A stretch of DNA of 64,000 bases, taken from assembly GCF_963666545.1 (NCBI RefSeq), contig NZ_OY762899.1, positions 4,344,365-4,408,364 of the forward strand, read 5' to 3'. Origin of the DNA: an uncultured Bacteroides sp. GTDB lineage: Bacteria > Bacteroidota > Bacteroidia > Bacteroidales > Bacteroidaceae. Positions 28,090-36,532 of the stretch are shown here, one piece after another. Position 1 is the first letter of the stretch. Every line of letters begins with the position of its first letter. The notes below the pieces were generated by a model. The model saw nothing but the letters and a program-made list of their open reading frames with translations, made no database searches and was not told the origin of the DNA. The position numbers were made by a program, and so were the translations under genes.

Positions 28090-28316
28090 ATGGCAGTACT
28101 TCATTTAGCAATCTTGAAGTCAATACAAAATTCAAATGGAAAATCCCCGTACTTATCGCAGTTACACAGCGTAGAGAGGTTCGTTGCATTAAAACCGGTT
28201 ATGTAGTAGATGAGCTCTATCAGCTCGATAATGGGCTGATTGCTTGTCGAAAAGACGCAAAAGCGATGAATCAGCGTCTAAAGTATGTTCTTTCAGGGTA
28301 TCATGGAGAAGCTTGA
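28090..28316 (+). pseudogene. Decayed tyrosine-recombinase (integrase) N-terminal fragment
   Basis: From an ATG at 28090 the first 14 codons (M-A-V-L-H-L-A-I-L-K) are in one frame. The continuation is in the next frame from 28131 to a TGA at 28314, reading F-K-W-K-I-P-V-L-I-A-V-T, then K-T-G-Y-V-V-D-E-L-Y, N-G-L-I-A-C-R-K-D-A, M-N-Q-R-L-K-Y-V-L. This is the pattern of the arm-type DNA-binding domain at the start of Bacteroidales phage/transposon integrases. The core and catalytic domains are absent. It lies 144 bases after a tRNA gene, a usual integration target. Remainder of the 27991-28346 gap: no other gene seen. Confidence 0.7.
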
Positions 28317-28346
28317 TAGCATTCCGGATCAGTATGTATACAAATA

Positions 28347-29339
28347 TCACAAACCAATAGCATCATGAAGTATTGAAAATGACTTCAACTTCGCATCCCT
28401 ATCGTAAATGTTGCTCGAAACCATCAGTTCATCAATTCCGGTTTCAGAAATAAATTGAAACAGCTTATTTCTTAAGGTGTCCTTTCCTCCTGTAAAAGTG
28501 CAAGCCATCATACTATTTACTGCTGAACGCACTGCTGAAATTCGATAAGCTTCTGGTAATTTCCCCGGCGGCTGTATGGGTTTGCGTGAATTAGTAACCA
28601 GCCCAAGAAATAGCATTATTAAGCTTGTTGACAGAAATTCTGCTTCTTCATCGGTTTCACCGGCAAACACATTAACACATGCCATTACATAGGGCTGCTT
28701 TAACTGTTTGGAGGGCTTAAAGTTATTACGGTATATATCGATTGCCATACGGAATTGTGCAGGGGCAAAATGAGCGGCAAACGCATAAGGCAATCCCATT
28801 TCTGCTGCAAGGTAAGCACTGTCAGTACTTGAACCTAGAATCCAAAGCGGTATGTCTAGCCCTTCGCCCGGGAAAGCTCGTACCTTTGAGGAACTGTTCT
28901 CTTTGCTAAAATAAGCCTGCAATTGCTTAATATCGCTAGGAAAATCATAGGTTGTAGCCATATTGTTTCGCCTTAATGCCATAGCTGTTAACTGGTCTGT
29001 TCCTGGCGCACGACCCAACCCGAGATCAATCCTTCCCGGATAAATTGTGTCCAAAGTTCCAAATTGTTCCGCAATCACTAATGGGCTGTGGTTCGGTAAC
29101 ATAATCCCCCCTGACCCAACACGAATGCTACTCGTTTTAGAGGCAACCTGGCCTATTAATACCGCTGTAGCAGAACTAGCGATATATTCAATATTGTGAT
29201 GTTCTGCCATCCAAATACGTTTGTATCCTAGGGATTCAGTGTGTTTAGCTACTTCAACAGTCCGCTCGATGGCACTGCGCAGATTTCCTCCTTCAACAAC
29301 TGTTGCCAATTCAAGGACGGATAAGGGTACTTGATTCAT
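28347..29339 (-). CDS. LLM-class flavin-dependent oxidoreductase
   Basis: 330-residue bacterial luciferase-like monooxygenase-fold protein, cytoplasmic, probably using FMN. Visible: M-A-E-H-H-N (near residue 45), [33 protein letters not shown], and the I-L-G-S-S-T-D-S-A strand. These match the YhbW/luxA-like group without the long substrate loops of true luciferases. Substrate unknown. It stands alone; the 255 bases between it and the HigA gene show nothing recognisable. Confidence 0.88.
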   Translation of the reverse strand: MNQVPLSVLELATVVEGGNLRSAIERTVEVAKHTESLGYKRIWMAEHHNIEYIASSATAVLIGQVASKTSSIRVGSGGIMLPNHSPLVIAEQFGTLDTIYPGRIDLGLGRAPGTDQLTAMALRRNNMATTYDFPSDIKQLQAYFSKENSSSKVRAFPGEGLDIPLWILGSSTDSAYLAAEMGLPYAFAAHFAPAQFRMAIDIYRNNFKPSKQLKQPYVMACVNVFAGETDEEAEFLSTSLIMLFLGLVTNSRKPIQPPGKLPEAYRISAVRSAVNSMMACTFTGGKDTLRNKLFQFISETGIDELMVSSNIYDRDAKLKSFSILHDAIGL

Positions 29340-29594
29340 TTTTAGTGCTTTTAATGGGAAATGTATATTATATGAAATGGATTTCTAACTGTTAGTCGGT
29401 TAGGAAAGTTAGAACAGTTGTAGACTTGAATAGTTCGATTTTCTCACTAGTAAAAACAGACAAATGGAGGAGCAACTGGAAGAGATTGTTTCTTTGAGTG
29501 GCTAGTTCTAAATTTTAGCCTCCCTATTTCAGAAATTACCAACTTTCTCGTCTGGGTGGTACAAAGTAATTATCAGTAAAATTCTAGCTTAAAG

Positions 29595-29918
29595 CTACAG
29601 AGCTACCGAAGCGCATCGTTTTCTGATGGTCTCCAACTTTCCTGTATTGTCTTTGTTTCGACGTGCCATTTCTAAGTTATAACGACTTTGCATATTGTTC
29701 CAAAGCGATGCATTGATGCCTAGAGCGGCCTCTAACACCAAAGCCATTTCGGCACTGACAGGACGTTTACAGTTTATTATTTCATTCAGCATCGTGTATG
29801 ATACAGATATAATTTCTGCGAATCGTTTTTGGCTGACTCCACGTGTTTGTAATTCATCTTTCAGCACATCGCCGGGATGTGTGGGTACGTATGGTTTTAA
29901 CTTGTTGCTCATAGTCAT
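29595..29918 (-). CDS. higA: HigA-type XRE antitoxin, no HigB partner
   Basis: 107-residue helix-turn-helix protein with the HigA opening P-T-H-P-G-D-V-L-K-D-E-L, then G-V-S-Q-K-R-F-A-E-I-I and N-E-I-I-N-C-K-R-P-V-S-A-E-M-A (recognition helix region), and W-N-N-M-Q-S-R-Y-N-L. HigA neutralises HigB, an mRNA-cutting toxin, and represses its own operon. Normally higB lies immediately upstream; here about 200 bases upstream to tRNA-Pro hold no recognisable toxin frame. An ATG three codons in is an alternative start. Confidence 0.85.
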   Translation of the reverse strand: MTMSNKLKPYVPTHPGDVLKDELQTRGVSQKRFAEIISVSYTMLNEIINCKRPVSAEMALVLEAALGINASLWNNMQSRYNLEMARRNKDNTGKLETIRKRCASVAL

Positions 29919-30043
29919 TTTGTATTGCTCTTTAATCAGTTATTAATGCCGTTGAACAACTTGGCCAAAATCACTTCAAAGATAGTTCAAAGAATTATCC
30001 CTTTTATATGCCCCGTAGAGGGGGCAAATAGCGTCTTTTTAAC

Positions 30044-30090
30044 ATAAAAAAGAAGAGCCGGCACAAATTGTACCAGCTCAACACTCTTCT
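30044..30090 (-). terminator. Terminator of tRNA-Pro
   Basis: On the minus strand AGAAGAG and CTCTTCT with an inner GAGCTGGTAC/GTGCCGGCTC pairing (some G-T pairs), followed by TTTTTT. About 30 bases past the tRNA end. Confidence 0.7.
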
Positions 30091-30121
30091 AAATCATTGT
30101 ATGTCAGGCTTTTAAGCCTTG

Positions 30122-30196
30122 TCGGGGTAGCGGGATTCGAACCCACGACCCCCTGCTCCCAAAGCAGGTGCGCTAACCGGACTGCGCTACACCCCG
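30122..30196 (-). tRNA. tRNA-Pro (anticodon TGG)
   Basis: 75 nt. Acceptor CGGGGTG/TACCCCG, D stem GCGC/GCGC, anticodon stem CCTGC/GCAGG around TTTGGGA (anticodon TGG), T stem GTGGG/CCCGC with TTCGAAT loop, discriminator A. Confidence 0.97.
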
Positions 30197-30231
30197 AATA
30201 CTTTATTTGATTACCATCTCAAAAGCGAGTG

Positions 30232-30262
30232 CAAAGGTAAGCTTATTTTTTAAACTTGCAAA
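30232..30262 (-). promoter_or_regulatory. Promoter of tRNA-Pro
   Basis: Minus strand: TTTG at 30262-30259, 19 bases, TACCTTTG at 30239-30232. Textbook Bacteroides -33/-7 spacing. Confidence 0.82.
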
Positions 30263-30373
30263 TTATTGGCTAAAAAAAGAACTTATTAATTTGACTTTTT
30301 TTTAGCCAATTTCATAAGTCGCTGATTAACAATGCTTTCCAATTTGGCTTGATATTCCTCAATATAGAAAGCA

Positions 30374-30427
30374 TTATTGCTCTTTTTCGATATGCGGGGT
30401 GCAGTCGTAACAACTTATGGGATGATA
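30374..30427 (-). pseudogene. Remnant of a sigma-factor C-terminal tail
   Basis: The minus strand from 30427 to a TAA at 30376-30374 reads Y-H-P-I-S-C-Y-D-C-T-P-H-I-E-K-E-Q. This closely matches the last residues of the SigZ-like gene 1.2 kb downstream (Y-H-P-I-S-C-C-C-C-T-E-H-T-A-K-E), and the DNA is also similar. No other part of a sigma gene is visible. Rest of the 30197-30538 gap: the tRNA-Pro promoter and AT-rich sequence, no gene. Confidence 0.55.
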
Positions 30428-30538
30428 AGAGGAAATTAACTGCAAACTATCAGGCAAAAATTTGATTCATTCAATCCTTTTGGTAATTTTGAAAATAATT
30501 TTGTTCCGGTTGGTTTATCCTCTTTATTTCGGAAAAGA

Positions 30539-31576
30539 ATGGGCTTATACAAAACACTTGTCATCTATTATTTCTCAGGGACGGGTAACTCCAGAAATGT
30601 TGCGTCTTGGGTCTCTGATGTTGCATCACAAAGTGGCATTGCAGCAAAGATTATTAATATTGCAAATGTTGATAGACGCAATATCGAAACTCCGCCTTCT
30701 GGTTCGCTGATTGTTTTTATATCGCCTATCCATGGATTCAACTATCCACCTGTTATGCTTTCGTTCATTACGCATTTTCCCCGAGGTAATAATGATGTTT
30801 TGTTGATGAATACCAGGGCCGGAATGTTGATCGGGAAATTTGTTACACCCGGATTAACAGGTCTCGCTTTTTATCTCTCTGCTTTCATTTTAAGAATTAA
30901 AGGATATCCTATTAGAGGAATGGTGCCGGTTGATTTACCTTCCAATTGGATTTCTATTCATCCCGGATTGAATGACAGGACAATTAAATATCTTCATCAA
31001 AAGAATAAAGAAAGAGTTGCCAGGCATGCTGAAAAGATCCTTTCGGGGCAAAAAGATTTTATTGCTTTGCGTGAGATAATTCAAGATATAGCTGTTGCTC
31101 CCATTTCTCTCGGATACTTTCTTATCGGTCGTTTTTTTCTGGCTAAAACATTTTATGCGTCAGGTGATTGTGACAATTGCGGTGCTTGCATAAATAATTG
31201 TCCTGTCAAAGCTATTATTTTGAAGAATGATAGACCTTATTGGACTTTCAAATGTGAAAGTTGTATGAGATGCATGAGCAACTGCCCGAAACGAGCGATT
31301 GAAACTGCTCATGGATTTGTAATTGCTTTCTTGTTAATAGAATCTTTAATCTTGGCGCCATTGATATATAGATACTTTGATATTGTGGCTTTTACGTCTC
31401 AGTCTACGATCTTAGATTATATAGTCAAGTATTCGATATTGTTTTTATTTCTTGCTTTATCCTACCGCTTCGTTCATTATTGTCTGCGTTTTCACTTTGT
31501 AGAAAGATGCATGGTTTATACTTCACTCACTTGGTATAAATGGTGGGGGCGACGTTACAAAGCTCTGAAGAAGTGA
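30539..31576 (+). CDS. EFR1-family flavodoxin/ferredoxin fusion
   Basis: 345-residue electron-transfer protein. Residues 1-170 are a flavodoxin-like domain with FMN phosphate loop S-G-T-G-N-S. Residues about 205-260 hold two 4Fe-4S ferredoxin motifs (C-D-N-C-G-A-C-I-N-N-C-P and C-E-S-C-M-R-C-M-S-N-C-P). The C terminus has two hydrophobic segments (about 262-280 and 300-320), suggesting membrane attachment. Such proteins (EFR1 group) are thought to shuttle electrons; partners are unknown. It converges with the SigZ-like gene, 16 bases apart with no terminator between. Confidence 0.87.
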   Translation: MGLYKTLVIYYFSGTGNSRNVASWVSDVASQSGIAAKIINIANVDRRNIETPPSGSLIVFISPIHGFNYPPVMLSFITHFPRGNNDVLLMNTRAGMLIGKFVTPGLTGLAFYLSAFILRIKGYPIRGMVPVDLPSNWISIHPGLNDRTIKYLHQKNKERVARHAEKILSGQKDFIALREIIQDIAVAPISLGYFLIGRFFLAKTFYASGDCDNCGACINNCPVKAIILKNDRPYWTFKCESCMRCMSNCPKRAIETAHGFVIAFLLIESLILAPLIYRYFDIVAFTSQSTILDYIVKYSILFLFLALSYRFVHYCLRFHFVERCMVYTSLTWYKWWGRRYKALKK

Positions 31577-31592
31577 ATTTGCAAGAGAATTC

Positions 31593-32183
31593 TTATTCTT
31601 TTGCTGTATGCTCGGTGCAGCAACAGCAACTGATGGGATGATAAGAAATAATAGTGCCATATTTATCAAACTCGTAGTGACAACAATTCATTAGGGCATC
31701 TTTCAGCATTTGCCTTCCACGCTGAACGCGCGATTTTGCACCAGATACTGAGATGTTCAACTCTTTGGCTAATTGTGTCTGGGATAACCCCTGAAGTTCC
31801 ACCATCTTTATTGCCTGAGCATATTTCTCCGGTAGAGAGTTGATCATTCTCTGTAGACCGGATGCTATTTGTTCTATTTGATTCTCTTCCGTTTGGCTCT
31901 CCGCTCCATCACTAGCATTTAATTCTTCTTCGGAAACCACTTCAATATCCGAAAGTTGAATCTTTTGTTTTCGATAGTAATCATTAATGGTGTTTTTGGC
32001 TATCTGATAGACCCAGATACAGATCTTTGTGTCGTCTTTTATCGAATGAATATTTTCGTGTATTTTGATGAAGACTTCTTGTAGAATATCATCAGCAAGT
32101 GAGGCTTCCGGCATTCGCTTTACTATATAAACTCTTAGTTGGTCCGAGCATGCCCGCCAAATTGATTCAGTATTATGATCCAT
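31593..32183 (-). CDS. sigZ: SigZ-like RNA polymerase sigma factor with Cys-rich tail
   Basis: 196-residue sigma-70 family protein. Region 2 is near residues 10-75 (D-D-I-L-Q-E-V-F-I-K-I-H, then W-V-Y-Q-I-A-K-N-T-I-N-D-Y-Y-R) and region 4 near 115-165 (L-P-E-K-Y-A-Q-A-I, then Q-T-Q-L-A-K-E-L-N-I-S with a recognition helix). Beyond region 4 lies an unusual tail with C167-C168-H169, H182, C186 to C189 and H192, able to bind metal or form disulfides (inference). No anti-sigma gene is adjacent. Divergent from the MATE/gshAB operon, with phased repeats between them. Confidence 0.82.
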   Translation of the reverse strand: MDHNTESIWRACSDQLRVYIVKRMPEASLADDILQEVFIKIHENIHSIKDDTKICIWVYQIAKNTINDYYRKQKIQLSDIEVVSEEELNASDGAESQTEENQIEQIASGLQRMINSLPEKYAQAIKMVELQGLSQTQLAKELNISVSGAKSRVQRGRQMLKDALMNCCHYEFDKYGTIISYHPISCCCCTEHTAKE

Positions 32184-32215
32184 AAATTTATTCTTTACTG
32201 TGTTTATCCCATCTG

Positions 32216-32223
32216 CAAAAGTA
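32216..32223 (-). promoter_or_regulatory. -7 element (TACTTTTG) of the SigZ-like gene
   Basis: Exact TAnnTTTG match on the minus strand, 33 bases before the start codon. Confidence 0.55.
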
Positions 32224-32267
32224 TAATAAAGAATGCATCTTCAGAAATATTTGACCGCAAAATCTGC

Positions 32268-32345
32268 ACGGTGCAGTTGGCTCAACTGAACCGTTCTCTT
32301 TCATCAACTGAACCGTTCTGTTGAAGCAACTGAACCGTGCAGTTG
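32268..32345. repeat. Phased 12-bp repeats between sigZ and the MATE gene
   Basis: CAACTGAACCGT occurs at 32283, 32305 and 32327, exactly 22 bases apart (about two helical turns). An inverted near-copy (ACGGTGCAGTTG) is at 32268-32279, and the third direct copy runs into GCAGTTG, making a CAACTG/CAGTTG palindrome. Looks like a multi-site operator. The rest of 32184-32501 shows no gene. Confidence 0.65.
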
Positions 32346-32501
32346 GAACAAGATGAAATATTATCAATTATCCGAAACCTCTGTTGAAACACTTTGTAGA
32401 TGTGTGTGTTCTTGTTAGATAAAACATTTCCAGTCCGATTTTTGCGTCTTTTTCAAGAAACCGGCGTCTATATAATTAAAAGAGAATCAGTAACAACAGA
32501 T

Positions 32502-33866
32502 ATGGCATTACATAGCAAAGACTTTTCAGTGGCAGCAAACAGAGCTCGACCTAATCTGATTACCATTCAATTAGTGCGGCTGGCATTGCCCGTCATTGCG
32601 TCTTCCTTTATGACTATGGCCTATAATTCTATCAATATAATCTTTGTTGGCAAGTTTGGTAGTGAGGCCGTCGCTGCGGTGGGTTCAGCCGGATTTTATA
32701 TGAATTTAAGTTGGGGAGTATCTTCTCTACTGACAGTTGGTGCGGGAATAAAAGTATCCCATGCTATTGGTGAAGGCAATATATACCTTGCGAAGAGCTA
32801 TGTCAAGAATGGCATCTGGGCCGTTATCCTGCTGGCTTTGCTTTGTGCTGTTTCGTTGATTATTAGCAGAACCTATTTGATTGGTTTGATTCAATTGAAT
32901 AATCCCGCAATTGAAAAGGCGGCAGCGGGCTATTTGCTTTTGATTGCTATGAGCATTCCTTTCTTGTTTCAGAATTTGTTTTTCACCAGCGTATTCATTG
33001 GTTACGGAGATAGTCGATCCCCATTTCGTATTAATGCAACTGCATTGATGATGAATATCTTGCTAGATTATATTTTTATATTTCAGATTGGTTTAGGCAT
33101 CAGAGGAGCGGCTATTGCCACTATTCTATCTCAGGCAACTGCTACTTTGCTATTCTACCGAAAATTGAATAAGACAGACGATTTGAAGCCCATGGGCACC
33201 ACATATCAATATGCATTGCTGAAAGATATTCTAAAGTTGGGGTTGAGTCCCACTATTCAGCGCATTTCTTTCACCGCTGTGGCTATTATGATGGCTCGTA
33301 TCATTAGTGATTGGGGTGCCACAGCCATCGCTGTTCAAAAGGTGGGGATACAGATTGAAGCAATTTCGTTTATGACGGCAGGTGGATTTGTTTCGGCTTT
33401 GTCCACCATTTCAGGGCAGGCCTACGGAGCAAAGGATTATCGGAAACAATGGACAGCTTTTCGTTCCGGAATGTTTCTTGCTTTTGTAATTGGTAGTATT
33501 ACCTCCGTTTTGTTGATCACTTTTCCCGGTTTTTTGTTCTCAATATTTTTAAGTGATGCTCAGAGCATAGCTATGGGACGGGAGTATCTAACGATTTTAG
33601 GTTTTTCTCAACTTTTTATGTGCATGGAGTTAATGGCTACCGGAGCTTTCTTTGGTTGGGGTCGGACGAATATTCCTGCAATTACAGGAATCCTGTTTAC
33701 AGTACTCCGAATTCCCATGGCTCTTATTTTTATTGACTTTTGGCAACATTCGCTCTCGTCTGTTTGGTGGAGCATCAGCATAAGCAGCATTGCAAAAGGG
33801 GTGGTACTGGTGACACTGTACATCATTCTTTTTAAACTATTTATTAAAAAACATCATTCAAATTAA
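32502..33866 (+). CDS. MATE-family efflux transporter
   Basis: Inner-membrane multidrug and toxin exporter driven by Na+ or H+. Twelve hydrophobic helices fit. Family pattern seen: R-L-A-L-P-V-I-A-S-S-F, then V-G-K-F-G-S-E-A-V-A-A-V-G in helix 2, and A-G-G-F-V-S-A-L-S-T-I-S-G-Q-A-Y-G-A in the second half. The frame opens at 32400, but the ATG at 32502 gives the usual 454-residue length. Only three bases separate it from gshAB, so the two are one operon; export of a glutathione-linked compound is possible but only an inference. Confidence 0.9.
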   Translation: MALHSKDFSVAANRARPNLITIQLVRLALPVIASSFMTMAYNSINIIFVGKFGSEAVAAVGSAGFYMNLSWGVSSLLTVGAGIKVSHAIGEGNIYLAKSYVKNGIWAVILLALLCAVSLIISRTYLIGLIQLNNPAIEKAAAGYLLLIAMSIPFLFQNLFFTSVFIGYGDSRSPFRINATALMMNILLDYIFIFQIGLGIRGAAIATILSQATATLLFYRKLNKTDDLKPMGTTYQYALLKDILKLGLSPTIQRISFTAVAIMMARIISDWGATAIAVQKVGIQIEAISFMTAGGFVSALSTISGQAYGAKDYRKQWTAFRSGMFLAFVIGSITSVLLITFPGFLFSIFLSDAQSIAMGREYLTILGFSQLFMCMELMATGAFFGWGRTNIPAITGILFTVLRIPMALIFIDFWQHSLSSVWWSISISSIAKGVVLVTLYIILFKLFIKKHHSN

Positions 33867-33869
33867 GAT

Positions 33870-36176
33870 ATGAAAGAGGAACTATTTAAATCGGCAGATC
33901 AGTTATTAAAAGGAAATATCTGGGTAGACGCATTATTTGGTCTTGAGAAAGAGAATATTCGTGTGGATAAGGATGGGAAGTTGGCTCAAACTCCTCACCC
34001 AAAGGTCTTTGGTAGCAAACTGAAACACCCTTATATCACAACTGATTTTTCAGAAAGTCAGGTCGAAATGATTACTCCTCCATTGCCGGAAATCAAGCAA
34101 ACAATCGGTTTTGTGGAGACCATTCATGACATTGTTAGTCTGGAGTTGATCGATGAATACTTGTGGCCCCAAAGCATTCCACCTATCTTGCCGGACGATG
34201 AGCAGATACCTATTGCCCAATATGACGAAGAGGGAAAGGCGGCGCAGCATTACAGGGAATTTCTTGCCAAGAAATATGGATCGAGAACTCAATTAATCTC
34301 CGGCATTCATTTTAATCTCTCTTATAGTGAGAAGCTATTGGAAATGCTTTATCGTAAAATCAACCCTTCATTATCGTACGAAGAATTTAAAGATGAAGTC
34401 TATCTGAAAACAGTTCGGCAAATGCTTCGCTTTCGCTGGTTATATGTCTTGCTTTATGGCAATAGCCCCGTGGTCGATTCTTCGTTGGAACTTAAATGCA
34501 AACTTGCACCATATACCATCAATAGGCATGTAGTGGCCCTCTCCATTCGGAATAGTTGCTACGGGTATCGAAATATTAGTGATCTGTATCCGGATTACAG
34601 CTCGGTCACGAGTTTCAGAAGCAGTGTTGAGCAAATGATAAAAGAGCAACAAATAGCCTCCTTCAAGGAATTGTATTCTCCGGTGCGACCTAAATTCGTG
34701 AAAGGTCCGGAGCATATCTCTTATGTTGAACTTCGATTTATTGATATTGACCCATTGAGTAAAGCCGGGATAACCGAAGACGAACTCTCTTTCTTACATG
34801 CGTTGGCTCTATATGGATTGTTGAGCGAGGAACCGGATTGCTTTGATGCGGAGGCTCAGGCAAAAGCCAATAAATATTACGGATGCGTGGCCCTGTATGG
34901 GTTGGATGAAGTGCCCTGCATGTTTGAGGAGAAGGGCGAACAGATAAATATTTGGCACAAAGCTAAAACACAGATTCAGGAGATAATCGCTTTATTCGAG
35001 AAACTCGAAATAAGCAAGAGTGAATACCTCGATTCATTGTCGCACGCAATGCAGTTGGTTGAACATCCTGAAAAACGCAAAGTTTACGAGGTACTCAATG
35101 GAGTTCATGCAGTGGGTTATATCCCCTATCATATCGAAAAGGCTGCCAATTACCTTCGCGAAAGTCAACAGAAAAACTATAACTTTATTGGCTTGGAAGA
35201 TATGGAACTCTCCACTCAACTACTGCTACGTGAAGCCATAAGAAGGGGTGTCTCTTTCGATATTATGGATCGAAAAGAAAACTTTATCCGACTCGAAAAG
35301 AATGATAATATCCAGTATGTGAAACAGGCTACTAAGACTTCGTTGGATAATTACGCCAGCATATTGGCTATGGAAAATAAACTGGTTACTAAGAAAATAC
35401 TAGAGGAGCACGACATCCGAGTTCCGAAAGGAGAGGAGTACACCCGGGCAGAAGTGGCGAAGGCCGATTTCTTACGTCTCCAGGGTCTGCCTGTAGTTAT
35501 TAAACCCAATCAAACCAACTTTGGAACCGGAATAACCATACTAAAAGAGAATATGGATGAGGCTACTTTTCAGCGGGCTATCGACATTGCATTTCAACAC
35601 GATTCTACCATCCTGATCGAAGAGTTTGTTGCAGGGAAAGAATATCGTTTTTTTGTGTTGAAAGGTGAGGTTGTAGGCATTCTGCATCGTGTACCTGCCA
35701 ATGTAACCGGTGATGGCATGCGCTCTATTAGAGAGTTGGTGGAGATTAAAAATCAAGATCCATTGCGTGGTAAAGGTTATCGTACTCCGTTAGAGAAGAT
35801 TCAGTTGGGTGAAGCCGAAGCCATCTTCTTGCAAGCGCAAAGCAAGACTTTTGACTCTATACCTGTGTCCGGCGAAACCGTTTATTTGCGAGAGAATTCA
35901 AACATAAGTACCGGCGGCGATAGCATTGACTTTACAGACGACATACCCGATTCTTATAAGCAAATAGCCATACAAGCCGCACAAGCTTTAAATGTTTCCA
36001 TTACGGGTCTTGATATGATGATACCCGATTATACAAAAGAAGCATCAAAGAGTAACTATGCAATCATTGAACTGAATTTCAATCCGGCTATTCATATCCA
36101 CTGCCATCCATTCAGGGGAAAGAATCGGAAATTGAATGAGAAACTAATGGAAGTCTTAGGATATCAATTGTTTTAG
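33870..36176 (+). CDS. gshAB: Bifunctional glutamate-cysteine ligase / glutathione synthetase
   Basis: Makes glutathione from Glu, Cys and Gly in two ATP-dependent steps. 768 residues, the usual GshAB (GshF) length. The N-terminal part (1-450) is the gamma-glutamylcysteine ligase domain, with F-G-L-E-K-E-N-I-R, T-T-D-F-S-E-S-Q-V-E-M and Y-V-E-L-R-F-I-D-I-D-P. The C-terminal part (about 480-765) is an ATP-grasp domain, with V-V-I-K-P-N-Q-T-N-F-G-T-G-I-T, E-E-F-V-A-G-K-E-Y-R and E-L-N-F-N-P-A-I-H. Cytoplasmic. Follows the MATE gene by three bases and ends in a hairpin terminator. Confidence 0.96.
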   Translation: MKEELFKSADQLLKGNIWVDALFGLEKENIRVDKDGKLAQTPHPKVFGSKLKHPYITTDFSESQVEMITPPLPEIKQTIGFVETIHDIVSLELIDEYLWPQSIPPILPDDEQIPIAQYDEEGKAAQHYREFLAKKYGSRTQLISGIHFNLSYSEKLLEMLYRKINPSLSYEEFKDEVYLKTVRQMLRFRWLYVLLYGNSPVVDSSLELKCKLAPYTINRHVVALSIRNSCYGYRNISDLYPDYSSVTSFRSSVEQMIKEQQIASFKELYSPVRPKFVKGPEHISYVELRFIDIDPLSKAGITEDELSFLHALALYGLLSEEPDCFDAEAQAKANKYYGCVALYGLDEVPCMFEEKGEQINIWHKAKTQIQEIIALFEKLEISKSEYLDSLSHAMQLVEHPEKRKVYEVLNGVHAVGYIPYHIEKAANYLRESQQKNYNFIGLEDMELSTQLLLREAIRRGVSFDIMDRKENFIRLEKNDNIQYVKQATKTSLDNYASILAMENKLVTKKILEEHDIRVPKGEEYTRAEVAKADFLRLQGLPVVIKPNQTNFGTGITILKENMDEATFQRAIDIAFQHDSTILIEEFVAGKEYRFFVLKGEVVGILHRVPANVTGDGMRSIRELVEIKNQDPLRGKGYRTPLEKIQLGEAEAIFLQAQSKTFDSIPVSGETVYLRENSNISTGGDSIDFTDDIPDSYKQIAIQAAQALNVSITGLDMMIPDYTKEASKSNYAIIELNFNPAIHIHCHPFRGKNRKLNEKLMEVLGYQLF

Positions 36177-36194
36177 GCTATAGATTACAGATAG

Positions 36195-36277
36195 AACATC
36201 CCCATGTTGTCCATAAAAACATCCTCATGTTGTAATATTCAACATGGGGATGTTTTTGTATATAACATGGGGATGTT
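36195..36277. repeat. Four AACAT-N4-ATGTT sites after gshAB
   Basis: Sites at 36195-36208 and 36218-36231 read AACATCCCCATGTT and AACATCCTCATGTT. Sites at 36241-36254 and 36264-36277 read AACATGGGGATGTT. Two copies lie in each orientation, spaced 23 bases start to start. The middle two form the gshAB terminator stem. The remaining gap to 36532 is very AT-rich with no gene. Confidence 0.75.
36215..36257 (+). terminator. Terminator of the MATE-gshAB operon
   Basis: AAAAACATCCTCATGTTG pairs with CAACATGGGGATGTTTTT (one G-T pair) around a 7-base loop; the right arm ends in a T run. Confidence 0.75.
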
Positions 36278-36532
36278 GTAATATATCAATAACTGTTTTC
36301 TATAGATAAAGGAGCTGTTTTCTGAAGAATGAATAAGGATATAGTAATGTGATTTGATTATATAATATCAACTAAAATTCTTATTTTTTATTGATATATA
36401 TGGACGTTTTGTACTTTTAAATATTTGATTATCAAATATTTATTTTATAGATATATAAACTATTAGTTGGTTATATGTGTTCTAATTTTATCTAATTCTA
36501 TAAAAAAAGACTACACATAAACTAAATGTGAA

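Noticed and set aside
28052-28243. Repeated TGCTTGTCGAAA near the integrase remnant as attachment sites
   Set aside because: Two copies of about 11 bases are too short, and neither matches the tRNA-Arg 3' end.
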